A stretch of 64,000 bases of DNA from Triticum aestivum (taxonomy: Eukaryota > Streptophyta > Magnoliopsida > Poales > Poaceae): contig NC_057802.1 of assembly GCF_018294505.1 (NCBI RefSeq), positions 550,645,267 to 550,709,266 of the forward strand, given 5' to 3'. The notes beneath the pieces were generated by a model. That model was not told where the DNA came from and did no database searches. It worked only from the letters and a program-made list of their open reading frames with translations. Positions 34,801 to 44,548 of this stretch are shown piece by piece (position 1 is the stretch's first letter; every line of letters begins with the position of its first letter). The translations under genes were made by a program, and so were the position numbers.

Positions 34801-34890
34801 CAGAAAAAAAAACTAGTAGTTCAAAATCTGGGCTGCCTTGCTAGCTGCTGGCCTAAGGTCAACAAAAGCCCATTAGATTCCTAGCTACGC
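31815..34890. other. AT-rich interior of the non-autonomous CACTA with degenerate repeats
   Basis: No supported ORF. A sequence of roughly 200-250 bases recurs four times, diverged, near 32560-32840, 33200-33410, 33850-34080 and 34255-34370. Shared landmarks are ATGCAAAC, GAAAACATGAA, a CCTAGAG...GTGGTAAAAA stretch, AGAAGGTTT and a GAAACC...CATCT block. These are probably remnants of an old internal tandem array. Confidence 0.55.
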
Positions 34891-35394
34891 ATGCATGTAT
34901 CCTAGGTCAGGAAAACCACCGCTTCTGATTGGTTCATTCTACCTTCACACGGATCGCCAGTCACAGCCGTCAGATCCTCTCGCATCCAACGGTGGCAGAC
35001 TGGTTCCCATCACTCGTGTTTCTTCCCCACCCACGAGGAGTCATCGCATTTATTCCGCCGAGCTACCCGCTTCCAGATCCTCCCAGCGCCTTCCTTTCTC
35101 CATCCCCTAATCCAGATCTCTCTTCCCCCAGCAACTAACTTCCTCCGTCCCCTCACCGAAGGCAAGCACATCCCCAACAAGTCCACCATGCCCAGGCCGC
35201 GCTGGGCCGCCGAGGGGTCTGCATCGACCGGTCGCCGGGGAGCAGCGCTGTGCCGGACGCTGCAACCGAAGGCCAAACGGCGCGATGGCGGACGCGGTCT
35301 ACAGCGCCAGCGGGATGGCTTCCGCTTCAGCCGCGACCAGTGCCCGTGTAGCTGCAGGGCGCTTGCCGCCTCGACGACGGCCTCGTCCATATAG

Positions 35395-35655
35395 GCGGCG
35401 ACGCCCCTGAAGGCCGACCTGGCGCCGGTGCCGTTGCTGTGTCCTGTGCCCGAGTCGCTGCAGGGCGCGAGCGGCTCCCTCGTGGGCTTGCCGGACCGAG
35501 GGAACCACGACGGGCTCGCGCACTTGGATGGGCCTGGCGCGACAGTATACCCGACGGGCGTGCTCGAGGTCGCCAAGGTACTGCGGCGGCGACGGGCTCG
35601 TGACCCCCTCCACATCCACGCATCCAAACTACAGGCCGGCGCGGACGCGAGCTAG
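35395..35655 (+). pseudogene. Possible captured host-gene exon in the CACTA
   Basis: A plus-strand open frame after a TAG near 35392 ends at a stop near 35653. Its codons end in G or C nearly throughout (for example CTG, AAG, GCC, GAC, GTG), as in grass exons, unlike the AT-rich surroundings. The peptide contains PVPESLQGASGSL and GLPDRGNHDGLAHLDG. Upstream (34920-35190) is promoter-like sequence with a CCAAT-type GATTGG and pyrimidine-rich leader. I do not recognise a family. A composition effect is possible, and long minus-strand ORFs also cross the region. Confidence 0.35.
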
Positions 35656-36180
35656 ATGGCTTTGGAAACCGAAGCGGTGGCGTGCTCGTGATCCCCTCCC
35701 ATGCGTGTTTGAGGAGCGTGAATCCAGGGGCAGCATACGCGGCGAGATCCCATCCTAGGCGTCCTTCCGTGGTGGAAGATGATGGCTGGTAGTGGATCTG
35801 GTGGATCCTAGCCTAATAAGCTCGAAGCCGTGATGTTGTACTCTGCTTTCATATGAATACGACTACGCTCTCTCAAGAAAAATCAACGTGCTTACTTGGC
35901 TGTGATTTGTGTTTTTGTATAATTTTTTAGTGGGTTTCATTTTCCTTTACTTTTGGCTGTAACTCTAATTTTTTATTTTAATGGTATGAGCAGAAATCTA
36001 AAATGTATGTGCTTGAAATGTTAACAGACAAACCATAATAGGTATTTCCCCGCAAAAGAAACATAATAGGTATTAGTCTATACTATAATTAGTGAGCTAA
36101 ATATTTCTAATGGAAATTAGTAGGGCAAAATACTATTTGGGCCACAACATAACCATTGGGCTGAGATTTTAACTAGGCTG

Positions 36181-36288
36181 ATGATCACACGGGCCGAAAC
36201 TAAAACAATGGGCCAGATGATCACATGGGCCGAAACTGAATCGATGGGCTATATGATCACATGGGTCAAAACTAAAACAATGGGCCAG
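36181..36288. repeat. 36-bp tandem array, three units
   Basis: Units at 36181, 36217 and 36253, each beginning ATGATCACAYGGG and ending ATGGGCYAK. They lie near the right end of the CACTA, within the subterminal region. Confidence 0.85.
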
Positions 36289-36588
36289 AATCCTATATGG
36301 GTTGATAACCTGGTGGGCCACCATGTCGGTTGCCATGTCGGATGATGACGTGGCTTGCGCGTTAACATCGTTGTTAGCACGTTAGTTAAGTGCCATCTAT
36401 GACAGCCAAGAGCCGTCATGGATCCATGATGGTATTGGAAGATCCGTCATGGAGCACACAGTGGTCAAATTATGACGCGATATACATGACGGATTTTAAA
36501 TCCGTCATGCGTGGTCATCTATGATGGTTTTGTGCCCATCCATGACGGATGGTGTCCGTCATGTATTAACAGATTTCTTGTAGTGAAA

Positions 36589-36994
36589 CCGTCTGAGTGG
36601 AAGCAGAGTACATGTTTCTGGACCTGAATGTTTTAGCAGAGCCATCCGAGCCGCTGAGATCCCTCCCAACTTCAGGTTCGCAACGGGCGTGAGTAAGTTC
36701 ACCGGTGAGTCGAAGCCCGACACTTGGCTAGAAGATTACCGAGTGGCAGCGCAGATTGGTGGCGGCAACACGATGATGTAGCCACGAAGCACCTCCCCTT
36801 GATGCTTGAGGGTTCAGCCAGAGCTTGGTTGAATCAGTTGGCCCTGGAAGTATTTTCAGTTGGGAAGAGTTGGCCCGAGTGTTTATCAAAACATTCGAGG
36901 GAACTTGCAAGCGACCTGCTGGGTTGAGTGAATTACAACATTGCGTTCAGAAACAGAACGAGACTTTGAGAGACTTCATCCAGAGATGGACTAC
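36589..36994 (+). pseudogene. Ty3/gypsy gag gene, continuation after the CACTA
   Basis: The reading resumes after the AAA duplication: EIPPNFRFATGVSKFTGES, then PDTWLEDYRVAAQIGGG, then LPLMLEGSARAWLNQL, then the EELARVFIKTFEGTC and LRDFIQRW segments, in changing frames. This is the retrotransposon gag core (Retrotrans_gag type). Small indels near 36760 and 36850 break the frame. At 36995 the gene is interrupted again by the LTR of an Athila-like element, so the rest of this host element lies outside the window. Confidence 0.75.
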
Positions 36995-38408
36995 TGATAA
37001 CCCACAAGTATAGGGGATCGCAACAGTTTTCAAGGGTAGAGTATTCAACCCAAATTTATAGATTCGACACACGGGGAGCCAAAGAATATTTGAAGGTATT
37101 AGCAGCTGAGTTGTCAATTCAACCACACCTGGAGATTAATTATCTGCGGCAAGTAATCAGTAGCACAGTAATATGATATTTTTGATAGTGGTGACAGTAG
37201 CAACGATAACAGTAACAGTGATAACAGTAATTTTGTAGCAAGTGTAACAGTGATGATAGCAGTAGTAACATAGCAAGAACAATATAAGATAAATTCGTAG
37301 GCATTGGATCGGTGACTTGTTGGATGATATTCATCATATAACAGTTATAACCTAGGGCGATATGGCACTAGCTCCAGTTCATCGATATAATGTAGGCATG
37401 TATTCCGTAAATAGTCATACGTGCTTTATTAAAAGAACTTGCATGACATCTTTTGTCCTACCCTCCCGTGGCAGCAGGCTCCATATTGAAACTAAGGGAT
37501 ATTAAGGCCTTCTTTTAATAGAGAACCGGAACAAAGCATTGACACATAGTGAATACATGAACTCCTCAAACTACGGTCATCACCGAGAGTGGGCCCGGTT
37601 GTTGTCACTCCGGCGTTGTCGGATCATGACACGTAGTAGGTGACTATAACTAGCAAGATGGGGTCTAAAACATGGATATAATGATGAATTCATAAACGGT
37701 TCAGATCTGAGTTCATGGCACCCGGGCCCAAAGTGACAAGCATTAAGCATAGCAAAGTCATAGCAACATCAATCTAAGAACATAGTGGATACTAGGGATC
37801 AGGCCCTAACAAAACTAACTTGATTACATGATGAATCTCATCCAACTCCTCACCGACCAGCGAGCCTACGAAGGAATTACTCACTCCCGGCGGGGAGCAT
37901 CATGGAATTGGCGATGGAGATGGGTTGGTGATGACGAAGAACGAAGATCCCCCTCTCCGGAGCCCCAAACGGACTCCAGATCTGCCTTCCCGAGGAAGAA
38001 CAGGGCTTGGCGGTGGCTCCATCTCGTGGATCGCGATAATTCTTTCTCCCTGATTTTTTTCTCCGAAAATAAGAATTTATAGTGTTAGGGTTGAGGTCTG
38101 CGGGGCCACCAGGTGGGTACAACCCACCTGGGGACGCCAGGAGAGGGGGGCGCGCCCTGGTGGGTTGTGCCCACCCAGGTGCCCCTCTCCGGCAGGTCTT
38201 GGCTCCAGAAATTCTTATTATTGATATAAAAAACCCTCGCAAAGTTTCGTTCCATTCCGAGAACTTTCATTTCTGCACAAAAACAACACCATGGTAGTTC
38301 TGCTGAAAACAGCGTCAGTCCGGGGTTAATTTCATTCAAATCATGCAAATTAGAGTCCAAAATAAGAGGAAAAGCATGAGAAAAAGTAGATACGTTGGAG
38401 ACGTATCA
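36995..38408 (-). repeat. 3' LTR of the Athila-like element (1414 bp)
   Basis: TGATAACCCACAAG at 36995 to GAGACGTATCA at 38408, the mirrored TGATA...TATCA ends of an LTR. It contains an ACAGTAATA-type A-rich low-complexity stretch (37150-37290) and a GC-rich hairpin with GGGCGCGCCC near 38140-38190. The following bases read AGCTTTGGGGAGT on the minus strand, a polypurine tract next to the LTR start. Confidence 0.85.
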
Positions 38409-40523
38409 ACTCCCCAAAGCTTAAACCTTTGCTTGTCCTCAAGCAATTCAGTTGATAAACTTAAAGTGAGAAAGAAAAACTTTTACGAACTCTTTTGCTC
38501 TTGTTTGCATAAATAAGCTTAAACAACACCCAGATTTTCAGCCAACATTATAACTAACCATGTCAACAATAACTCTTAAAGATTATAATGACTCATATCA
38601 ATGACATAATCGGCTAGCGAGCAATAATAAAATATCTCAAACAGCAACACGTTGTCAAAACAACCATGATATAATATGACAATAGTGCTATCTCGCTAGC
38701 CCTTTCTGAGACCGCAAAACACAAATGCAGAGCACCTCCAAAGTTCAAGCAGTGACTAAACATTGTAATTCATGGTAGAAAAGATCAAGTCATGATGCAC
38801 CGAACATTAGCTACACACAATGCATAAATCATGACAACTGTGCTCTACTCAGTTTCTGGCGCTTGTTTTAGAAGGTGGTGACAAAACATAAAAGTAAATA
38901 GAAAGTCCCTTCGCAGAGGGAAGCAGTGATTTGCAGAGGTGCCAGAGCTCAATTTTTAAAATAGAGATAAATGATTATTTTAAGACATGCACCCTTCTTA
39001 TTCACTTCACGACCATCAGTTATCAACATCTTTCATGCTAAGCACGCTAGTGGCGGTTCCCAAGCGATAAAAGTAAAGGTTTACTCCCCCTCCACCAACA
39101 ATCACATTCCACGGCTTGTCCGAAACAACGGGTGTCGTCCATACCAACATCAGTCCCGGGGGAGTTTTGTTTAATTATTTGCATTTTTGAGTTCGGGACT
39201 GGGAATCCCTATTACCGCCCATTTTCTCGTGCGATGCCGAGTGAATAAACACTCGACCTGAGAATAACCCGCTTAGCATGGAAGATACCGACCACCTCCT
39301 GTCGTTCCATGAACGATCCAGGCACACAAAAGGATAACTTTTAGAAGTTTTTAAAGGTGGCACATGCAAATTTACTTAGGACGGCAGGGTAGTACCGCAT
39401 ATAGGTAGGTATGGTGGACTCATCTGGAATAACTTTGGGTTCAAGGTTTTTGATGTACAAGCAGAATTCCCACATAGTACAGGCGAAGGCTAGCAATTAA
39501 GATTGAGAAGCGGCCAGCTAGAGAGCAACAACGATCATAACCATGCATTATGCATAAGTCACATTGGACACTACCATGAGTAGGATATGAACACCATGAA
39601 CATAATTATCATAGAGGCTATGTTGGTTTTGATTTAACTACATGCATAAACATGTGCCAAGTCAAGCCACTCGAACATTCAGAGGAGGATACCATATCAT
39701 CATACTACATCACAATCATTTTAACGCTATGTTGATATCCAAGATAAATCATTATCCACTCCCAGCTACTTATGCATGGCATGAGAAACTATAATCTCTA
39801 ATTGTCATTGCAAACATGTTTAATCATAATGGGCTGAATCATGGATACTAGGTTAAACATATTTACGCAAACAGAACAAGTCGAGTTCATACCAGTTTCT
39901 CTTTACCACGACCAGTTCATCGAATATCGTCATTATTTCCTTTCACTTGCACGACCGAACGATATGAAAATAATAATAGTGCAAGAGTGTCATGGACTAA
40001 GCTGGAATCTGCAAACATTTTATTCAACAGGAGAAGATAAGGTAAAATGCGCTCTTATTAGTTCAACAGTTAATCATATAAGAGCCACTCAACATTTTCA
40101 TCGTGGTCTTCTCCTCGGTAAGACTCGAATAAAAAGAAAAGAAATTCAGAGAAACACATTGAAATATTTTTGGAGTTTTTGGTTTTCTCGAGCGAGCATA
40201 TAAAAAACCAAAAACGAGAAAAAACTATTTACACGGGAAAGCTCCCAACAAGCAAAGGAAGAACAAGGAAATCTTTTTGGATTTTCTTTTTAGTGCTACT
40301 ACTAAGCATGCATTGAACGTAAATTACTACAACTAATTATTTTGGTTTTTCTAAAGTTTTTTCAAACACACAAGAAGAAAGCAAGAAAATAAATCTAAGC
40401 ATGGATGATACAATGAAAAAGTGTGAGCACCGACAAATAGAATGATATGTGAACATGAATGTAATGTCGGTAAGAAACACGTACTCCCCCAAGTTTAGGC
40501 TTTTGGCCTAAGTTGGTAATCGG
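38409..40523 (-). other. Polypurine tract and non-coding 3' region of the Athila-like element
   Basis: 38409-38424 is the polypurine tract. The remaining 2.1 kb is AT-rich with no ORF that matches a known family. Long untranslated 3' regions are common in this group. Confidence 0.65.
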
Positions 40524-41545
40524 TCAGTAGCCTGGAGGGTAGTAAGGATCTTGAGGAGCATGCATCCACTCATCCCACTGCTGAGGCTCCTCCGCAGCCT
40601 CTGTAGCAGCGTGAGCATTCCAGTAGGCGATGATGTCTGCAGGCATAATCCGGTATCCGCCCATGGCAGCAGAATCAAACAAAGCAGGCGCAGGCAATGG
40701 AATAACATCACGAGTTTTAACGCTATAGACCAGGTTGTAAGGAATGGCAATGTCAGAACGATCACGTGCAAGAAAGTGATGGTGTTCCATGGCTGCACGG
40801 TCTAGGTAAACCTTAGTCAGAGGGTAATCATGAGGGCGTATCTCGACATTAAATCGAGTCGCCAAACGAGTGGCAAAAATCCCACCATGTATTTTACACT
40901 AGGATTTATTAAGATGCAGGCGACGAGCCACGATAGCTCCCAAGCTATGCATGTTGTCGCCCTCCAGTGCACGACGAAAAATAGCAAGGTCTGGTGAACT
41001 AAGTGCACCCACCTTCTCCCTAGCAAGCAAGCATTTGGTAATAAAAAGTGCAAAGTAACGAACAGCAGGAAAATGTAAGCCAGTGGCAGTGATGGCTGAC
41101 ACTCCTCTCTCATCTCCCACAGTCAAAGTGCGATAAAAATCCTCAAACCCAGCCGGCCTAGGCTCAGCCAAGCTCCCATCAGAAGGGATCATGCATATTC
41201 ACAAAACTCGGTAAGTGGTATCTGATGGTTTTCAGCATATAAATCAAAGCTCACTTCAGGAGGATTATTTCTAGGCAAGAAAGTAAAGCTTTGAACAAAG
41301 ATGTTTGTGAGGATTTAGTGCTGGTCACACTCATCTGCGATGAAGTTAGTGAGGTTGGCATTGGCAATATATGGCATGAACTCCTCATGAATTCCAGCCT
41401 CTTGCAGGAACGGGGTGTGCGGCCAATCGCACGGCCGTACTTCCGCCAACCTCCGAGGGTGGAGATCACTGTCAGAAGACTCCCCAATAACACCCTTGGA
41501 GTTCTTCGAGCCAAACTTCCTGAAGATATTCATGTTCGCGTACAA
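40524..41545 (-). pseudogene. Athila-type ORF downstream of pol position, decayed
   Basis: Three minus-strand segments: 41545-41315 (FRKFGSKNSKGVIGESSDSD, later EEFMPYIANANLTNFIADECDQH), 41192-40899 (FEDFYRTLTVGDERGVSAIT, FPAVRYFALFITKCLLAREK) and 40865-40524 (NVEIRPHDYPLTKVYLDRAA, ending DPYYPPGY). Frameshifts separate them. The style and the place next to the 3' non-coding region fit the extra ORF of Athila-group elements, sometimes called env-like because of its position. I see no signal peptide or membrane segment to support an envelope role. Confidence 0.6.
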
Positions 41546-42373
41546 TTTTCCTATGAAAAAAAATCTGAATTTTTAGTCCACAAAATTTTCTCAACAAAAC
41601 TTCATACAGTTGATAGCAACTACTCATAGGGATACATATAGGCCATAGCAAGCATTCAAACTACTTAGAACACTAAGAATTCATCATGCAAGCACATCTA
41701 CAACAGCACCGAGAGTAGCTAATTATTCAAAGTATAAACCACTAAAACAAAAACAAATTGGACAAATGGTGGAGTCACATACCAAGCAACAATCCCCCGA
41801 AACAGTTTCAGAAACGGAGCTTCGAGCAAAGAGATCGAAATCCGCAGGTTTGAGCTCAAGAACACGGGAGAGAGAGCAATGTTTTTTTTTCTGGAGGTAA
41901 GTGATGATGTGGGCTAAAGAGATAAGTGAGGGGGCCCACGTGGGGACCACAACCCACCAGGGCGCGCCTGGGGGTCCTGGCGCGCCCAGGTGGGTTGTGC
42001 CCACTTGGTGCACCTCCCTCTGGTATTATTTGCACCAAAAATTCATAAATATTCGAAAAAAAATCATGTTCAATTTTTAGGGCATTCTGAGAACTTTTAT
42101 TTTTGGGTCATTTTTTTATTGCACGGGAAATTCAGAAAACAGACAACACATGGCATTTTATTTTATTTAACTAATAAAAACAAACAACAAAAAGTAGAGA
42201 CAGAAGGTAGTGCTTACTAAATTCATCAACTTTCATAACGCTAAAAAATGATTCATTAATAAGGTTGATCAGGTCTTATTAATAACCACTTTCGATTAGC
42301 ATGAAACCGAAGAACTTTCGTAAATCACTAAGTTACTTCAATGGGGATATGCATTTCCCCAACAATAAGCATT
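41546..42373 (-). other. Non-coding stretch with LTR-like GC-rich palindrome, replacing pol
   Basis: At 41930-42010 the sequence has ACAACCCACCAGGGCGCGCC, a matching GGCGCGCCCAGGTGGGTTGT, and then GAGAACTTTTATTT. This closely resembles the LTR at 38100-38270. The rest is AT-rich with no ORF. It marks where reverse transcriptase to integrase would lie. Confidence 0.5.
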
Positions 42374-43507
42374 TCATATTTCTTTTTGACAGTAGGTAGA
42401 GGTATTTGAAAACTTCCAATTGTGATTGTCAGAGATTTTTTCAATAACATTAATACCATTCACTTGGAATTGTTTCTTCGGAAAGTGCACCGTATGCTCA
42501 TTACCATTGATATGAAAAGTGACCTTGCTTTTATTGCAATCAATAACAACCCCTGCGGTATTCAATAAGGGTCTACCAAGGATAATCGACATGTTGTCGT
42601 CCTCGGGCATCTCAAGTATAACAAAGTCAGTCAACGTAGTAACATTAGCAACAACAACGGGCACATCCTCACAGATACCGATAGGTATGGCAGTTGATTT
42701 GTCAGCCATTTGCAAAGATATTTCAGTAGGTGTGAGTTTATTCAAGTCAATTCTTTTATATAAAGAGAAAGGCATAACACTAACACCAGCTCCTAAATCA
42801 CACAAAGCAGTTTTCACATAATTCTTTTTGATGGAGCAAGGTATAGTTGGTATTCCCGGATCTCCAAGTTTTTTAGGTACTCCATCTTTAAAAGTGTAAT
42901 TAGCAAGCATAGTGGAGATTTCAGCTTTCGGTATTTTTCTCCTATTTGTGATGATGTCTTTCATATACTTTGCATAAGGAGGCATTTTCAAGATGCCAGT
43001 CAAGCGGGTACGCAAAAAGACTGGCCTCAGCATTTCAGTAAACCATTTAAATTCTTCGTCATCATTCTTTCTAGTTGACTTGGGCGGAAAAGGCGTAGGT
43101 TTGTGAACCCACGGTTCTCTTTCTTTACCGTGTTTCCTAGCCACAAAGTCTCTTTTATCATACCTTTTATTCTTAGGTTGTGGGTTATCAAGATCAACAG
43201 GTGGTTCTATCTCAACATCATTATCTGGTTCTTTATCATTATTTGTTTGAGTGTCTTCATGAACCTCATCATTATCTTTTTCATTATCACTAGGTGAGTG
43301 TTCATTACCAGATTGAGTTTCAGAATCTGAGGTAGAAGTTTCATTATCATTATCAGGAGGTTTTTCTATTTCAGGTTCACTAGAAGTGTGCAAAGTCCTA
43401 TCATTTTTCTTTTTCTTTTTCTTTCTAGAAGGACTAGGTGCACTAGTGTTATTTCTTTGTGAATCTTGTTCAATTCTTTTTGGGTGTCCCTCAGGATAAA
43501 GTGGTTC
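42374..43507 (-). pseudogene. Gag-protease C-terminal part of the Athila-like element, broken by CACTA
   Basis: The open reading enters at 43507 with VEPLYPEGHPKRIEQ. It has a Lys run and a long Asp/Glu/Asn/Ser-rich linker (about 43430-43170), then conserved LRPVFLRTRLTGILKMPPYA and a retroviral-type aspartic protease domain. The active-site position reads ALCDLGAGVSVMP, with DLGA where many families have DTGA, and the C-terminal ILGRPLLNTAG motif lies at about 42540-42570. It ends at 42374. DLGA is normal for this Athila protease group as far as I know. The first few residues of the longest reading (MYFSI) belong to the CACTA, whose insertion removes the gag start. Confidence 0.82.
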
Positions 43508-43963
43508 CACTATAGAAAAATACACTTCCGTGATGATACGTGTTTGTCACAGTAGGTCACGTTTTCTGTCATGCATGTCCATCCATGACAAATTTATGAC
43601 AGAATGAAGATAGTCATACCTGCGCTGTCGTAGAAGTGTTCCATGACATTACCAAAATTATTATCAGGGAAGTGTCCACTTCCATGACGATAAATCGCGC
43701 GTCACAGAAGTGCTTTCGTCAAGGGTGACCGACACGTGGCATCCACCGTAACGGAACGCCGTTAAGCTACCGGGTCCGGTTTTGGATCCGATAACCCGTT
43801 AACAGCCCGGACCAATGGGGATTTTCCACGCGTAAAATTCTGATTGGCTGACGGAAACACGTGTCAGCTCCGCGTTGGCACAGGTGTCACTCATCCAATG
43901 GGCGAGATGCGCCTATGATATGCTGACACGTGGACCGGCCCAAAAGTGTCCCATAAAGATTAA

Positions 43964-44205
43964 TGGGCCGGCCCAACTAAAGGCCCACAAGATTTTGCGG
44001 TCCATAATGGGCCAGCCAGCAAAAGACCCACGAGATTTTGCGTATCATAATGGGCCAGCCCAGCTAAAGGCCCACGAGATTTTGCGGGCCATAATGGGCC
44101 GGCCCAGCTAAAGGCCCGCGAGATTTTGCGGGCCATAATGGGCCGGCCCAGCTAAAGGCCCGCGAGATTTTGCGGACCATAATGGGCCGGCCCAGCTAAA
44201 GGCCC
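43964..44205. repeat. 44-bp tandem array, about six units
   Basis: Units start at 43964, 44008, 44051, 44095, 44139 and 44183 (the last partial). Consensus parts: TGGGCCGGCCCAGCTAAAGG, then CCCRCGAGATTTTGCGG, then CCATAA. The array is followed by looser GGCCCGTTAAAGGCC-type repeats to 44540 that resume at 48437, on the other side of the solo LTR. Confidence 0.9.
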
Positions 44206-44548
44206 AACATTCTCAGTTAAGGCCCGTACGGCTAGTGTCAAATCGGCCCGTCAACGGCCTGTCCTAAACTTGTCATCATCACGGCCCATGGTCACTTCTG
44301 GGCCGTTAACAGTCTGCTAAGTATACGGGCCGAATTACGGCCCGGTGTATTTCCGGCCTGTTAAAGGTCCTGCTTCATTTTGGCCCATTTACAGGCCATT
44401 GAAACTTTCGGCCCTTAAACGACCGTGAAGGATTTGGGTCATATTCAGCCATGTTTGACATTCGGCCTGTTAGAGGCCCACTATAGATTTGGGCCACTTT
44501 CGGCCTGTTGTGATTTTGGGCCTGTTAACGTTGGACGAAATCCATGGG

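Larger units (their letters stand above)
30470..36585. mobile_element. Non-autonomous CACTA transposon, 6.1 kb, complete ends
   Basis: 28-bp terminal inverted repeats with two mismatches (30470-30497 and 36558-36585), starting CACTACAAGAAA. Target duplication AAA (30467-30469 and 36586-36588). Subterminal regions contain many CCGTCATGGAT/ATGACGGA-type motifs at both ends. No transposase-like reading occurs inside, so it depends on another element. It splits a Gypsy gag gene. Contents: a 71-bp tandem duplication, a foldback element, AT-rich degenerate repeats, a GC-rich possible gene capture and a 36-bp tandem array. Confidence 0.92.
36995..43507 (-). mobile_element. Athila-like Ty3/gypsy element, 3' part, no reverse transcriptase or integrase
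   Basis: Minus strand: gag-protease (43507 to 42374), a non-coding stretch with LTR-like sequence, an Athila-type ORF (41545 to 40524), a 2.1-kb non-coding tail, a polypurine tract and the 3' LTR (36995-38408). The 5' LTR and gag start lie beyond the CACTA that interrupts it at 43508. Reverse transcriptase, RNase H and integrase are absent where they should be (between 42374 and 41545), so it is non-autonomous. It resembles the abundant wheat Fatima/Sabrina group, but I cannot settle the family. Confidence 0.75.

Noticed and set aside
40524..41545. A true envelope gene in the Athila-like element
   Set aside because: Position fits the so-called env-like ORF, but no signal peptide, membrane segment or glycosylation-rich region can be seen.
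43964..44205. Regular repeats that could suggest a CRISPR array
   Set aside because: Units are contiguous tandem repeats with no unique spacers, in a plant transposon; a CRISPR array is not plausible.
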